From positions 950,001 through 1,014,000 of the forward strand of contig CM072343.1 in assembly GCA_036874045.1 (NCBI GenBank): a stretch of DNA of 64,000 bases, read 5' to 3'. A model generated the notes under the pieces. It ran no database searches, was not told where the DNA came from, and saw only the letters and a program-made list of their open reading frames with translations. Positions 37,895-50,517 of this stretch are shown one piece after another. Source of the stretch: Cymodocea nodosa. Its lineage: Eukaryota; Streptophyta; Magnoliopsida; Alismatales; Cymodoceaceae. Made by a program: the position numbers and the translations under genes. Each line of letters begins with the position of its first letter. Position 1 is the stretch's first letter.

Positions 37895-40800
37895 ATGGCT
37901 CAGATCTTGCTCCACGGCACGCTCCACGCAACCATCTACGAGGCCCAGTCCCTCGACGGCTCCGGAGGAGGTCATGGATTCTTCCGCAAGGTCGATCTTC
38001 TCTCTCTCTCTCTCTCTTTGTGTGTGTGTGTGTGTGTTTGTTGTGTCTTATCTTCTCAATCCTAGGTCCTTTGTTTCCCTGTTGTTTCCTTTTGCTCCAT
38101 TCGTTGAATCAACTGGAATTCGTGTGGATTAGTGTTGTTGTAATGTCAGCCAAGATTCTGGGAATTTGCGGGAATGATCAAGAACAAAGAAAATAATAAA
38201 CTAAATAAGAACGTGAAAGCAACGAAATTCTGTATTTTTTAAGTAGTATCTTCGTTTCTCGTTGGTTAGAATCCAATTAACGTATCACAAAAAGCTTTCG
38301 TGTCATGTGTTTTCAAGCTTGTTTTTTTTGTTTTGTTTCGTTGTAATTCAGTGATCTTTTTTTTTGTACTTTCAACTGAACATGGGGACTGTTGCCGAAG
38401 GATTTTTAGTTCTGCATATGGTAAGGGCTTACCTAGATGTATATCTTGCACTGAGTTTTATCTATCATGCGCCTGCTAATACAGATTTAATATCATAAAT
38501 TTAGTTATATTTATTGACATCTAGTTCCTTTTTCTTGATTTTTCATACCGAACAGCTTATTGGAAGCATTGGTATAGGAGAAGGACCTGGAAAAGCTTAT
38601 GCAACTGTTGATCTCGAAAAGGCCAGGGTTGGTCGCACCAGGAGGCTTGACGAACTCTCCAACCCTCGTTGGTACGAATCTTTTCACATTTACTGTGCAC
38701 ACATGGCAGCAGATGTCATCTTTACTGTCAAGTGTGACAATGCTATTGGAGCATCACTTATTGGAAGAGCCTACTTGCCTGTGGGGGAAATTCTGCAAGG
38801 AGAGGAAGTGGATAGGTGGCTTGATATCTGTGATGAAGATCGCAATCCCCTGAATGAGGAAACAAAAATCCACGTGAAGGTTCAATTCTTTGATATGTCA
38901 CATGATCGTAACTGGGGACTAGGTATTCGTAGCCCCAAGTATCCTGGTGTTCCTTACACATTTTTTCCCCAACGACATGGTTGCAAGGTAACATTGTACC
39001 AAGATGCTCATGTGCCCAACAACTTTATTCCTAAAATCCCTCTTGCTAGTGGGAAGTACTATGATGTGCACAGATGTTGGGAGGACATTTTTGATGCCAT
39101 AAGCAATGCACAACACTTGATCTACATCACTGGGTGGTCTGTTTATACTGAGATCACTTTAATCAGGGATCCAGATAGGCAAAAGCCAGGTGGAGATGCT
39201 ACTCTTGGAGAACTTCTAAAGAGGAAGGCCAGTGAAGGTGTTAGAGTTCTTATGCTTGTCTGGGATGATCGAACTTCAGTTGGTTTCTTGAAGAGGGACG
39301 GTTTGATGGCCACCCATGATGAAGAAACTGCAAATTACTTCCATAACACAGATGTTCATTGTGTCTTGTGTCCACGAAATCCTGATGATGGGGGAAGCAT
39401 TGTTCAGGATCTGCAGATATCTACCATGTTCACACATCATCAGAAGATTGTAGTTGTGGATAGTGAACTACCCTCTAGTATTTCTGAGCAAAGGAGGATA
39501 GTGAGCTTCATTGGGGGGATCGACCTTTGTGATGGGAGATATGATACACAATTTCATTCCCTTTTCAGGACGTTAGACACTGCCCATCATGATGATTTTC
39601 ATCAACCGAACCATCCTGGTGCTTCAATAAATAAAGGTGGACCAAGAGAACCTTGGCATGATATCCACTGCAAGCTAGAAGGGCCAGTTGCTTGGGATGT
39701 TCTTTTTAATTTTGAACAAAGATGGAGGAAGCAAGGAGGCAAAGATCTTCTTTTGGGGCTCAGAGATTTAGCTGATGTCATTATTCCACCCTCCCCTGTT
39801 ATGTTTCCAGAGGATAAGGAAATCTGGAATGTCCAGGTATTCAGGTCTATTGATGAAGGGGCTGCTTTTGGCTTTCCTGAGTCACCTGAAGATGCAGCAA
39901 GAGCTGGGCTTGTCAGTGGAAAAGATAATATCATTGATAGAAGCATTCAAGATGCTTATATCAATGCTATTCGTAGAGCAAAGAATTTTATCTACATTGA
40001 GAATCAATACTTTTTAGGTAGTTCTTTTGGATGGGAAGCTGACGATATTAAGGTTGAAGATATTGGGGCTCTTCATCTAATCCCAAAGGAGCTTTCTCTG
40101 AAGATTGTTAGTAAGATTGAAGCTGGTGAACGTTTTGCCGTGTATGTGGTTGTTCCAATGTGGCCAGAGGGGATTCCAGAGAGTGGATCTGTCCAAGCCA
40201 TCTTAGATTGGCAGAGGAGGACCATGGATATGATGTACAAAGATATTACTTTGGCTCTTCGTGCAAAGGGACTGGAGGATGATCCCAAGAACTATTTGAC
40301 CTTTTTCTGTGTTGGAAATAGGGAAGTGAAAGAATCTGGGGAATATTTACCAGAGGAAGAGCCTGAATCTGACACAAATTACAGCAGAGCACAAGAAGCC
40401 AGGCGATTCATGATCTATGTCCACTCGAAGATGATGATTGGTAAATAGATTGCATATTCTTTCACTATTAAATATGAAATAAAGCTAAAAGTTAGCAAAA
40501 AATTGATACAAAAACTGTATAGGAATTTACTTTTGTTCAAATATCTCTCGTGTGTTGCTCACAAATATTAATCATATTATTTCTTACTGCTCGCAGTTGA
40601 TGATGAATACATAATTGTTGGGTCAGCCAACATAAATCAAAGGTCAATGGATGGCGCCAGAGATTCTGAGATAGCCATGGGTGCATACCAGCCAGAATAT
40701 CTTGCCACAAGACAGCCAGCCCAGGGACAGATCCACGGATTCCGGTTGGCTCTCTGGTATGAACACATGGGTATGTTGGATGACCTGTTCCTCCAACCTG

Positions 40801-41030
40801 AGAGCGTGGAATGTGTGCAAAAAGTGAACAGGATGGCCGAGAAGTATTGGGAATTGTATACGAGCGATTCACCTGATCGAGATCTTCCAGGACACTTGCT
40901 CAGCTACCCCATTGGAATCAGTAGTGATGGAACCATCACAGAATTGCCGGAAGCTGAGTTCTTCCCAGACACCCAGGCTCGTGTCCTTGGAACCAAGTCC
41001 GACTACATGCCCCCAATTCTCACCACTTAG
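37895..41030 (+). CDS. Phospholipase D alpha
   Basis: Exons 37895..37990, 38556..40440 and 40597..41030 give 804 aa, close to Arabidopsis PLDalpha1 (810). The N-terminal C2 domain (about residues 1-125, [20 protein letters not shown]) binds membranes with calcium. The first HKD motif, HHQKIVVVD, lies near residue 326. The second, [18 protein letters not shown], lies near residue 655 and is rebuilt across intron 2 (ATT G|TT GAT). The IYIENQYF block and the [15 protein letters not shown] motif are present. The enzyme cleaves phosphatidylcholine and similar lipids to phosphatidic acid and head group, acting at membranes in ABA, drought and wound signalling (family knowledge). The start ATG opens the conserved C2 sequence. 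All catalytic residues are present, so the gene looks intact. Confidence 0.97.
37997..38037. repeat. (TC)n(TG)n compound microsatellite in PLD intron 1
   Basis: A TC run is followed directly by a TG run, starting 6 nt after the donor AAG|GTCGAT. Confidence 0.95.
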
Positions 41031-42569
41031 CTGTTTTTAATCCACTACAATAATCATCGTTTCAAAATCGATGCTGTTTTTTTTTTTTACTTCCGTAAAA
41101 AACAACTGTTTCCAGTGTTCGTTCGTGTTAGGAACTCAAATGCCAGAAATAAGAAATGTTTGATCTTTACTTGTGTGTAGGTTAAATAACTTTATAGAGA
41201 ACTGATTCATGTTTGAGTGAAGCCTCTTGTTTTATCAGTGATGTAAAATCTGCTGCCGTTGCTAAGTGCTACGACAAATGCGCGTGCTTGTGTATGTTCT
41301 AGTATCGTAGCATTTTATCTAAAGATCTCAGTAAATAGATGTAAACAGAATCTATAAGCTTGTTGTACTGATAACTACATTATTTTTGAGGAAATAAGCA
41401 CAGACACTGTGACATCAAATTGATATTTTATGACTAAATTCTTCAAAAAAATGGAGAATTGTAGTGATTATTAATATTTTGATGACAGACATTTTTTGAT
41501 ACACATCTAAACGTAAGTACAATTTTTATTTTTTTAGGTAATGGGTATTGTTCCATCAGAACTTCCGACAATCACCAATGCAGGAACTGAAATAACATAA
41601 TTGTAAGTAATTTTACACCAATGAATATTGAGTTTGTTTTCTAGAATTCAAAATTATGATCTCAACAACTTTATCATTGTATCAAGACACACTTGGCCTT
41701 CAACAATCTATCATTCTGACAAACCATCACAATAATTTAGATTGAAGCTTAAGGAAATCAACTGTTGTATTTGGCAATTATGAAATAATTAGTTCTCAAA
41801 TAACACCATTCTATCATTCATAAAAAACAGTCATATATATATATATTTGAATTTAAAGAAACGACAGGATAAAAATGAACATACGAAATTAAAGGAACCA
41901 TTAAAATCGAGCAATTGTGAGCCTACGTAAGTATTGATGGAATAATCTTACGTTAGTGAATTTTAAAACAAAATATGTTTCACGTGTGTGCTTATGACTA
42001 CATGAACAATTGTTAAATGTTAACATTTTAATATAATATCGACAAGATTCAAATAGATGTATACAAATAGTCTCGCAATAGTAAAATTTAAAATAAAAGA
42101 TAGATTAAAGTATAATGAATATTTTTGCTTAAAGATTTTAAATTGTCCGTCACATTTCAAAGCATTGCTCATGTTTCTCATACATTGGTGTTGACATTTT
42201 TCTTGGAAGGTTCGTTGGTGTTAACACATGGATATTGCCACAATCCTTTTTTACTACATTTTGGTTGATTTTAGTGGTTTTTTTCTTTTTGATAATAGCA
42301 ACCTTTTTACATCTTCTAATGGTAGAATCTAAAAAGTACAAGTATTATTATATCTGGACAGTTAACTTGTTATAATTGATTGGTACCGTCAAAGCTCAAC
42401 CCATTAGAATAATTTATTTTACAACAAATTAACAACAGTATTCACGATTTCTACCGAAAATTTCAAACGGTGGCCGCAGAGACGAAGCACGAGGTGGCTA
42501 AGGACGTAGGCCGAGATGGCAATCGATCATATGATTCCGATCTGATGATAACTTGAACTCTACGTTGTT

Positions 42570-43800
42570 TGGCATCTCAGGGCACACCTCGTTTGAAGTT
42601 AAATCACTCAACCAACGTTACGTTGACGCTGCCAAGCGAAGCAATGTTGTAAGTAGAAGGAGGGGGTAATTGATAATAATCACAGAAACTTACCATATTT
42701 TATTTAGATTTTATCATCCCTGTCTGTATTCACCAATTTAAAACTGTTCATACTTTTCCTCGTAATTTATTTTAAATTTATAAATATTTTAAGGATAGGC
42801 ATAAGTAAACTTACTCTAATGCTATTTTAAGCTATTTTGCGTCTTAAGATGCACCTCGTTCGAGGTTAATTACTCATCAAACGTTGACGCTTCCAAGCAA
42901 AGCAATGTTATGACTAAGGTGACTAAAGTGTTTGTCTATCTAAAAAATGATGGAAAATATCGAAAAGGAAAATGATGAAACATTTTTCATCATTTTCTAG
43001 GTATTTGTATAGTAAATGATTTTTTATTATTTTTCGCTATTTTCCTTAGGTATATATAAGAAAAATTTTCTTTTATTTTTTAACCTTCTAATTTTTGAAA
43101 CTCATGGAAAAAGAAGAAAAAGAAAATATAAATTATTATAGAATATATTAACAACATGTAATTTTGATATAAAAATTATTTATGTCTTTAATATATGAGA
43201 ATTGATATTATGAAAGATACGTAAAATAATAAAAATGTGTAAAATGTATTTTATCTTGTAACAATTATCACAAATAATTCTATCTTATATTATCTATAAC
43301 AAATTTTGTTATTCTTTATCTTACAGATAAATACAAAAAATATTTAATTTATTAATTTCAACATTTTTATTTTGTGAATAAACATATATATTTTATATTC
43401 TATGATTTTCTATTATTTTCTGTTCTACACATAAGCACATGTATTTCAAATTCTATTATTTTTTGTTCTATGTAAATACTTTGATTTTCTATTGACTTTT
43501 CATTACTTTCTTCTTCTTTTTTTTCATTATTTTCTATGATATTCCGTCATTTTCTTTCCATCATTTTCCAGTATATAAATGCCTAAGGAAGGTAATTGAT
43601 AATAAATAGAAAGATTTATCATATTTTATTTCTATATTTATTAATGTGAGATTTGTAACTTGTTTTAACAAATATCTTATGAATAGATATACTTTAATTT
43701 ATTTTAATACTATATAAAATATTACTCTATGCTATTTTTTATCTCAAGGTACACCTCATTTGAGGTTAGTCACTTAACCCTTTGGAGAGAAGCAATGTTG
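42570..43800. repeat. Three diverged copies of a repeat block
   Basis: Blocks containing CACCTCRTTYGARGTTA followed by a CACTCAACC- or CTCATCAA-like segment and GAAGCAATGTT occur at about 42.59, 42.85 and 43.75 kb. The second and third are preceded by a shared segment starting GGTAATTGATAATAA (42665 and 43591). Confidence 0.65.
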
Positions 43801-45586
43801 GAATCAAAGGGACAGTGGTACATGATGTAAAATAATCTATTTTAAAAGTAATTAGTAAAAGAGATTCATTATATATTAAGTTAGATTGTCATTACATTCA
43901 TCGTGAGATTCTCAACATTTTTTCTCACTAAAAACTTATTTTAAGCTTACAAGCATTGGTAGATATTTGTGAATTTAGTCTGTCATATTCATTTGAAAAT
44001 CAATTGATAATAAACGAAAGAATTCGTATATTAGTCCAAATCTTATCCTTACATTTTGAGACTTTTCACACATGATTTGACATATTACGGTGGATTAATT
44101 GGATCAAATTAAACCATTTTTATGATCTGATTAGTTAAATGACATGTTATGATTTAATTAATTATGATGTTAATTTTATTTCGACAGTAGTCCGATACTA
44201 TTATGTGATTTCAAGAGTTAGTGTTGTCGAGCGTTATTTTTTTTATTTCTTAGGCGTTTGGATTAGTCTCTTAAATATATTTATTTTCTAAGATTATATA
44301 TATATATATATATTTTTTGATACATTAATGCTTATTAATGTATTGCGATTTACATCAAAGATTTTTTGTTGTGTAAGAGTGTAATGTTGGTATTAGACTT
44401 ATTTTGTTATTTACTATCATATTTCATTACTTTTATAGATTAGAACCAAGAATCAACCAAAATTGATTGATTTTTTAGTACTTCGGTTCCATTTGGTTCT
44501 TGAGATGTTAATGATTCTAAATTTTTTAGAACTGATATATGCACACGTTTCAACTCAAATTATTATTAGAATTGAATTGAACGGAACTAATGCATGCGTG
44601 CTAACCTTATTGTTGTATCTTATAAGGGAGAGAACTTTAATTAGAAAAAATTAACCATTCATTCTACTTTATGTGATAGTTTTAAATGTTCGTCACATAC
44701 TTATTATGACGTCTTCTATTATGATAGATGCATTTTGGTAATAAATATTCTATATAGCAGTTTTGCTATATATCTATTGAGACAAACACAGCTACTACAA
44801 AATCTCATTTTTCTTGTAGTGATTAACTTTACGACCAGTGTAGGAATTCAAGTGCAGGAAAGGCTTACGTTCTATAATCGTTTTTATTTTTATTTTTAGG
44901 AGAATAATTGTCATGTTGATATTTTGAAATTTAACATATTGCACTTAACTACCATGAAGTTTAAAATGAATAGCTTTAATACCAAAACTTTTATTTTGTA
45001 ACGCTAAAGAATAAATTACATTATCTATGACATAGATTTGTATTATCTGCGACCTCAATGAACAATACTATGACCTAATTAAGTATGTGGCTTAAATTTA
45101 CGTTATCAATGACTTAAATAGAAAACATCAAATGACTTGGATATATTAAAAGAAATGAAAAGTTACAAAATAAAAGGTCAGGTATTAATGTGATTTATTT
45201 TGAAGCTGGAGATAGTTAAGTGATAATCTATTAAAATTTAAGAAACTAACATGATAATCACTCTTTTTAATTATGGCGATAATATTTTTACGTTGTTCAA
45301 GATTTAAATCTTAAATGAAATTAAAAATAACATTGTTGTTGACTAATTACAGTTTGATTAATTTACATGAAACGTTTAGGTTACCAGGGTACGTGTATAT
45401 TCTTCCTATCACATGCAACATCTGTGTTTCATGGGAAAGTTTAGATGGAAGAAATCAAATGGTGAGAAGGCCAGTTTCTGTGCTGGTTGTTTGAATTCCA
45501 ACCATGGAAGAAAAAAACCAGACAAAGCACAGAAATGTAGGCGAGGAAGAAGGAAGCCCTTCTGTCCCCTATATTTCTCTACTAGT

Positions 45587-45615
45587 TCCTCTCTCTCTCT
45601 CTCTCTCTCTCTCTC
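45587..45615. repeat. (CT)n microsatellite
   Basis: Uninterrupted CT run of about 14 units. Confidence 0.95.
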
Positions 45616-46664
45616 AAGCTGTAGTAGCAGATCTCTCAGCAACAACTTGTTATGTACGTTGTTGACCCTTCAAATTAAGGCCAAAACCCTAGCATTGGAG
45701 AAGTGACCAACTCCAGTTTAGATGGTTGGAGAAATAAGATGGGTTGATTCAAACACAAGATTGGTATCCAGTGCGGTTCCCCCTGCCCCTCCAAAAACAC
45801 ACTTGCATCTTGAAGTGTCCAACTCAAAATTAAATAACTTTGAGTAATTAAAACGTTCGTCTATATATTAACTATATTTAATTTTAACTACCTATATCTA
45901 ACTACCCCATATTTTATTTTGGCAGTCTCACAGGAATCTTACAAGTACTCTTTTTTACCATGTAGATGTGTATGAGTACGTTTGATAAAATAAGATGAAA
46001 AGCCTCACATCCATTCACTGCTAATTAATTTGTAATTGAAATTTTACATGATATCTGATTATGTTCATGTACATCCATTCATGAGGTATTTGTATCTCAT
46101 TGCTGATTTCAAAACATCAATCCATATTTTAAATTCAAGTGAAATTATTTCACAAGGTCCAGCCCCAAGCAAGTTCTCATGCTGCTGTAAAATTTCAAAC
46201 CCACTTCCATCCCTCCTCCGTAGGAAATCGGAAGTTAAAATTTGGATGGATCGGGAAATGCCACGCACGAACAAGACCATGCATCTCCGCGCATTGAACA
46301 AATAAATTAATCTATACATATCACCTCCGTGTTTGACCAGGAGATGAGATGGGAGGTAGCGTGGGAATCCCTTCGGTCTCAAGCACGCATGCATGTGTTT
46401 GCTGCGTCGTTCGGCAGATCGAGATGCAGGCCCTCGAAAGAAAACAACCAAGCTTAGGCCACGGACCAGCACTCCCATGCTCTCTGCTAGCTCCTCCATG
46501 ACCTCACAAACCCTAGGGGCCTTTTCTTCTCTCTTTTCTCCTTCATCATCCCCTTCTCTTCTCTTCAAGGTCACAGCTTTGAGCTTGCTTGTAACAGACA
46601 ATGCAGTGCATTGTTACTCGGTCCTTGGTTTTTTCTTTTTCGGATAATGGTAATGTTTCTTCTT

Positions 46665-46665
46665 A

Positions 46666-46702
<37 letters not shown>
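46665..46702. repeat. (TA)n(GA)n compound microsatellite
   Basis: A TA run (46665-46680) followed at once by a GA run (46681-46702). Confidence 0.95.
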
Positions 46703-48703
46703 CTAATGGTCCGATAATGTGTACAGCTTCATTCCGGGTTGTCGGTGAACAAGAAGTCCATGTAGGGCAAAGAAACTGTGTTAACAGGTTTTTATATAAT
46801 TCCTCACTTCTTCTTATTTTTTCAAAGAAAAACTGAAAAAGTCTTATGTGGATGTATATAAAAAGACTTTTATTTAATTTGATTTTCTTGTTATGAACGG
46901 CTAATAAACATTGAAAACCATAAAAGAGCACGTTAAGACAAAGTCTTGTATTGATACAAAAGAACAAATACCTAATCTTATATGAAAGAGGATCAATGAC
47001 TCATAATCAATTAAGATTGAGTTGAACTTATTTTTCTAACCATTACATTTCAGTTTATATATTCATCATCTTACCTTTCAGGATACATAGCCAAAGTGAT
47101 TATAATTTTGTGGAAAATATGGAAGATCTTTTTTGTATTGTTTTTCTAATAATATCCTACAAAATTTCACTACAAACCATGAATGAAGTTTGTCGATGGT
47201 GAATTAGGATAAGCCCTGCGTAAAATGGAAGATCTACGATAGGGATAACACTTTGGGCCACACTTCAAACGCTAAAAAGAGGTATTAATGACATATAAGA
47301 GCCACTTTCTAAACTCATGGTCCTATAAATTAAACTTGGTAAACGTAAAAATTATGTTAAGGGATGAATAAATAAAAGGCCTGAAGAAAACACAGGCAGG
47401 GTGAAAGGGGAGATATGGAATTAATGGAATGGGCTAGCTTGATTCCTTCATTCTTCTGACCTATTGTGAAGAGGGCAGTGTGGCATGATTGATTTGGGTC
47501 CTCTTTCCCCTTGACAGGTATTCACATTTTCTTACTCCCAAAGAGGAGATTCTTGCTGAGGTCCCCCATTCAACAGGCAATTCCCCATTTCTGATCGCGA
47601 ACCCATGGACAAATCCAAAAGCATTGTTTCCTTCTCCATGACTACTTTGTTATATATATATATATTTACTATATATGTGACAATTATATATATATATATT
47701 ATTAGAACACCCTTCTCATGACTTAGCTTTTCTTAGGCATCCACTTGTTTTTGGTGGTGTGCTGTAAGCATATCTTTACATCCACCATCCCCCCCCCTCT
47801 CACTTTTCAGTTGTGTCTGCTTGCCCTTAAGGCTGAAGAGCTTTGGGTCCTTTGGCTTTCTCTTGTGTCTTATTGCTGTTCATACCATATATCTCTGGAT
47901 CTGGTCCTTTCTTGTTGGTAGTTCAGAGTTGCCTCCTTCCTTCAACTGGTGAGTTGTGATGATTGAGAAAGAGATGCATATATATGTATGTAAGCTGCTT
48001 CTTTAGTTTGAAGGCTTTTGTGAGATTGCCTTTCCAGTACATATCATGTTTCTTCTAGTTTCCATCGTTCTTTCTTTGCTTTCATCCTTCTTACTTATTA
48101 TCGTTTCATTTTAATTATCTCACAATTTACACATATCAAGGAAAAAGGGATTTATTATTGCACTTGAAGATTTGAAGAAGGTAATGGAAGAAATTTGATG
48201 ATTTTATCTTAGGTTTTTCATTTATTGTAGTGGTTCTCAAAATTGAGTATGAAAACCCATTGCTATTTTCCTCTCAGATCTCGTTGTCGATCTTCCACAC
48301 ATCTTGATTTCCAGATCCAGCAAATCACCTGCACACCAAGTTCATTTATACGAACCAGACGCTTGATGGCTTTCTTTCTTTAGGATCTGCAGATCAAACT
48401 ATCTCAATGCAAAAATAGTTGAAGTTAATTCCATTTGAAACCTTTTATTCCAGTGACATGTTCATCATTCTCATCAAGCAAACTAACCCTAGCTTTCAGC
48501 TTCGCATCAGTACTACAGTTCCCTTTCTTCTGTTCCACTGTCAACTTTAAGTAGATGAGTTGGATAAGATCGTATGATTTCATAACCTTGGTGTATACAT
48601 CTTCCTATCAATTTTACTTCCCTTCGCTTCACCATGATCGATCAACATGTACCAAATTGTTAATTGTAGGTGTTGTTTAATCACAGTTGGTGAGCAATCG
48701 GTC

Positions 48704-48878
48704 ATGGCAGCGGGAAATGCATCAGAGGTGTCGGTAGTACCTCCGGGCTTCCGTTTCCACCCCACGGACGAGGAACTCCTTTACTACTACCTGAGGAAGA
48801 AGGTGGCCTACGAACCCATCGATCTCGACGTCATCCGAGATGTTGATCTCAACAAGCTCGAACCATGGGACCTCAAAG

Positions 48879-48912
<34 letters not shown>

Positions 48913-50517
48913 GTATATATATCTATTCTTCTTCTCGTGGTATCAATTTGTGCACTATACATACAACAATATTGCAGGATTTAGTTAGTGACATGAAGGT
49001 TATCGACAGTGGCCTCTTTTTCTATTCTAATATGGATAAAGAAATCTTATCTTACATCATTCATGGAAAATAACCTGAATGATCATAAAAACATTGATGT
49101 ACATGGTAATTTCTTTTGACAGACAAGTGTAGGATTGGATCCGGGCCACAGAACGAGTGGTACTTCTTCAGCCACAAGGACAGGAAGTACCCAACCGGAA
49201 CAAGAACCAACCGAGCCACAACAGCCGGATTCTGGAAGGCCACTGGAAGAGACAAGGCCATACACCTCCCCAATGCTAAGAAGATTGGCATGAGAAAAAC
49301 CCTAGTTTTCTACATCGGACGTGCTCCGAATGGTCACAAAACCGACTGGATCATGCACGAGTACCGTCTTAACGATGGCAATCCCAACCAAGTCCAGGTG
49401 CTTAAATGATCACTTCATTTAACCTAAAACCTTCTCATTACATAAGCTATATTTCGACTATATATATATATATATCTGTTCATTCATGTTGAAATTTGTA
49501 CAAATAAGTGCTTCTTTTTTTGTTTGATAGATAGGCATGCATGAACTCACTTGGATCTTCTTTACATTGATGCCATATTAATTTATATAGAGAGAGAAAA
49601 ATGTGAATATAAACATTCCAAGCATTTTTTGTCATGGCTGTCTAGAAATGTCATACTACATTCATTTTCAATATACTATTTTACCCTTCCATGAATCATG
49701 TCGACCTATCTCACCTCACCCCTTTCAGTCGTATCACTGTTTGTCTATAAATCTTATGTCTAATATGACAAAATGATGTATCGAAATTAAATTTGGCATA
49801 CCATTTTAAACATTTATAGTAAAGAATACTGTAAGTAATGATAGTAAAAATAAACTTTATATATGTACATATATATATATATATCTTAAAACTAATTAAT
49901 AATAAGTGAAGAGTACTGTTTTCTTCCGTGATGGTTGATTTGTTTGCTTTGATTTGCTCCAAAATTTATTGCAGGAAGATGGATGGGTTGTGTGCAGGGT
50001 GTACAAGAAAAAGAATCATGAAATAGAACTACCCAACCCTGGTGCTGCACCAATGGAAGGAGGTCATTTCAACCACCTGAGGGCAAGAGGGGCATCTGAT
50101 CCAATGCAGCAACAAAGCAACCAGAGCTTGCAGATCCCATGGGATTACGCACTTGATAACTCCATGCATCTCCCACAGCTCCTCAGCGCAGATTCCTCAG
50201 CTTTCACTGCACCGTTCAACCCGTCGACCAGCTCGCTGAACGTTTCTGGGGTCGAGCGCTCTCAGAATTTGATGAAGTCAATGGGAGGAATAGATGGAGG
50301 TGGAGGGCCAGGACTAGTCCACCAAGAGAGGTTTAATGGAGACTGGTCTATACTAGACAAGTTGCTCTCCTCCCATCAAAACTTGGATCAGCTGCTCTTC
50401 CATGGAAGAGGTGTGTTTCAGACACAGGTGGCGGACAATGGGGGTGGTGCGATGCAGAAGTCTCCATTCCAATACCTTGGGTGTGAGGGAGACATGGCGA
50501 TGAAGTTTCCAAAGTAG
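48704..50517 (+). CDS. NAC transcription factor, SOMBRERO/BEARSKIN-like
   Basis: Exons 48704..48878, 49123..49397 and 49975..50517 give 330 aa. The NAC domain (about residues 12-165) has all subdomains: [19 protein letters not shown] (A), [20 protein letters not shown] (B), [20 protein letters not shown] with [15 protein letters not shown] (C), [15 protein letters not shown] and WIMHEYRL (D), and [13 protein letters not shown] (E). The first two introns sit at the usual NAC positions. [21 protein letters not shown] and [12 protein letters not shown] match the SMB/BRN clade, which controls root-cap cell maturation (family knowledge). The C-terminal half is Ser/Asn/Gln-rich, a typical activation region. 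An upstream in-frame ATG at 48647 would add 19 poor residues and probably lies in the leader, so 48704 is preferred. Confidence 0.94.
48882..48909. repeat. (CT)n microsatellite at the 5' end of NAC intron 1
   Basis: A pure CT run starting 3 nt after the donor AAAG|GTC. Confidence 0.95.

Larger units (their letters stand above)
41031..48703. other. 7.7 kb intergenic region between PLD alpha and the NAC gene
   Basis: Left end: PLD 3' UTR. The 42.5-44.1 kb part holds diverged repeat copies. The 46.12-46.61 kb part is GC-richer and has an open minus-strand frame of 178 codons, but that frame starts with TTG, has no recognisable domain and becomes low-quality sequence. From 47.4 kb onward there is probable NAC promoter; a 5' leader may end with an intron acceptor (TTTAATCACAG, near 48.68 kb). 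No gene is supported between. Confidence 0.45.
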
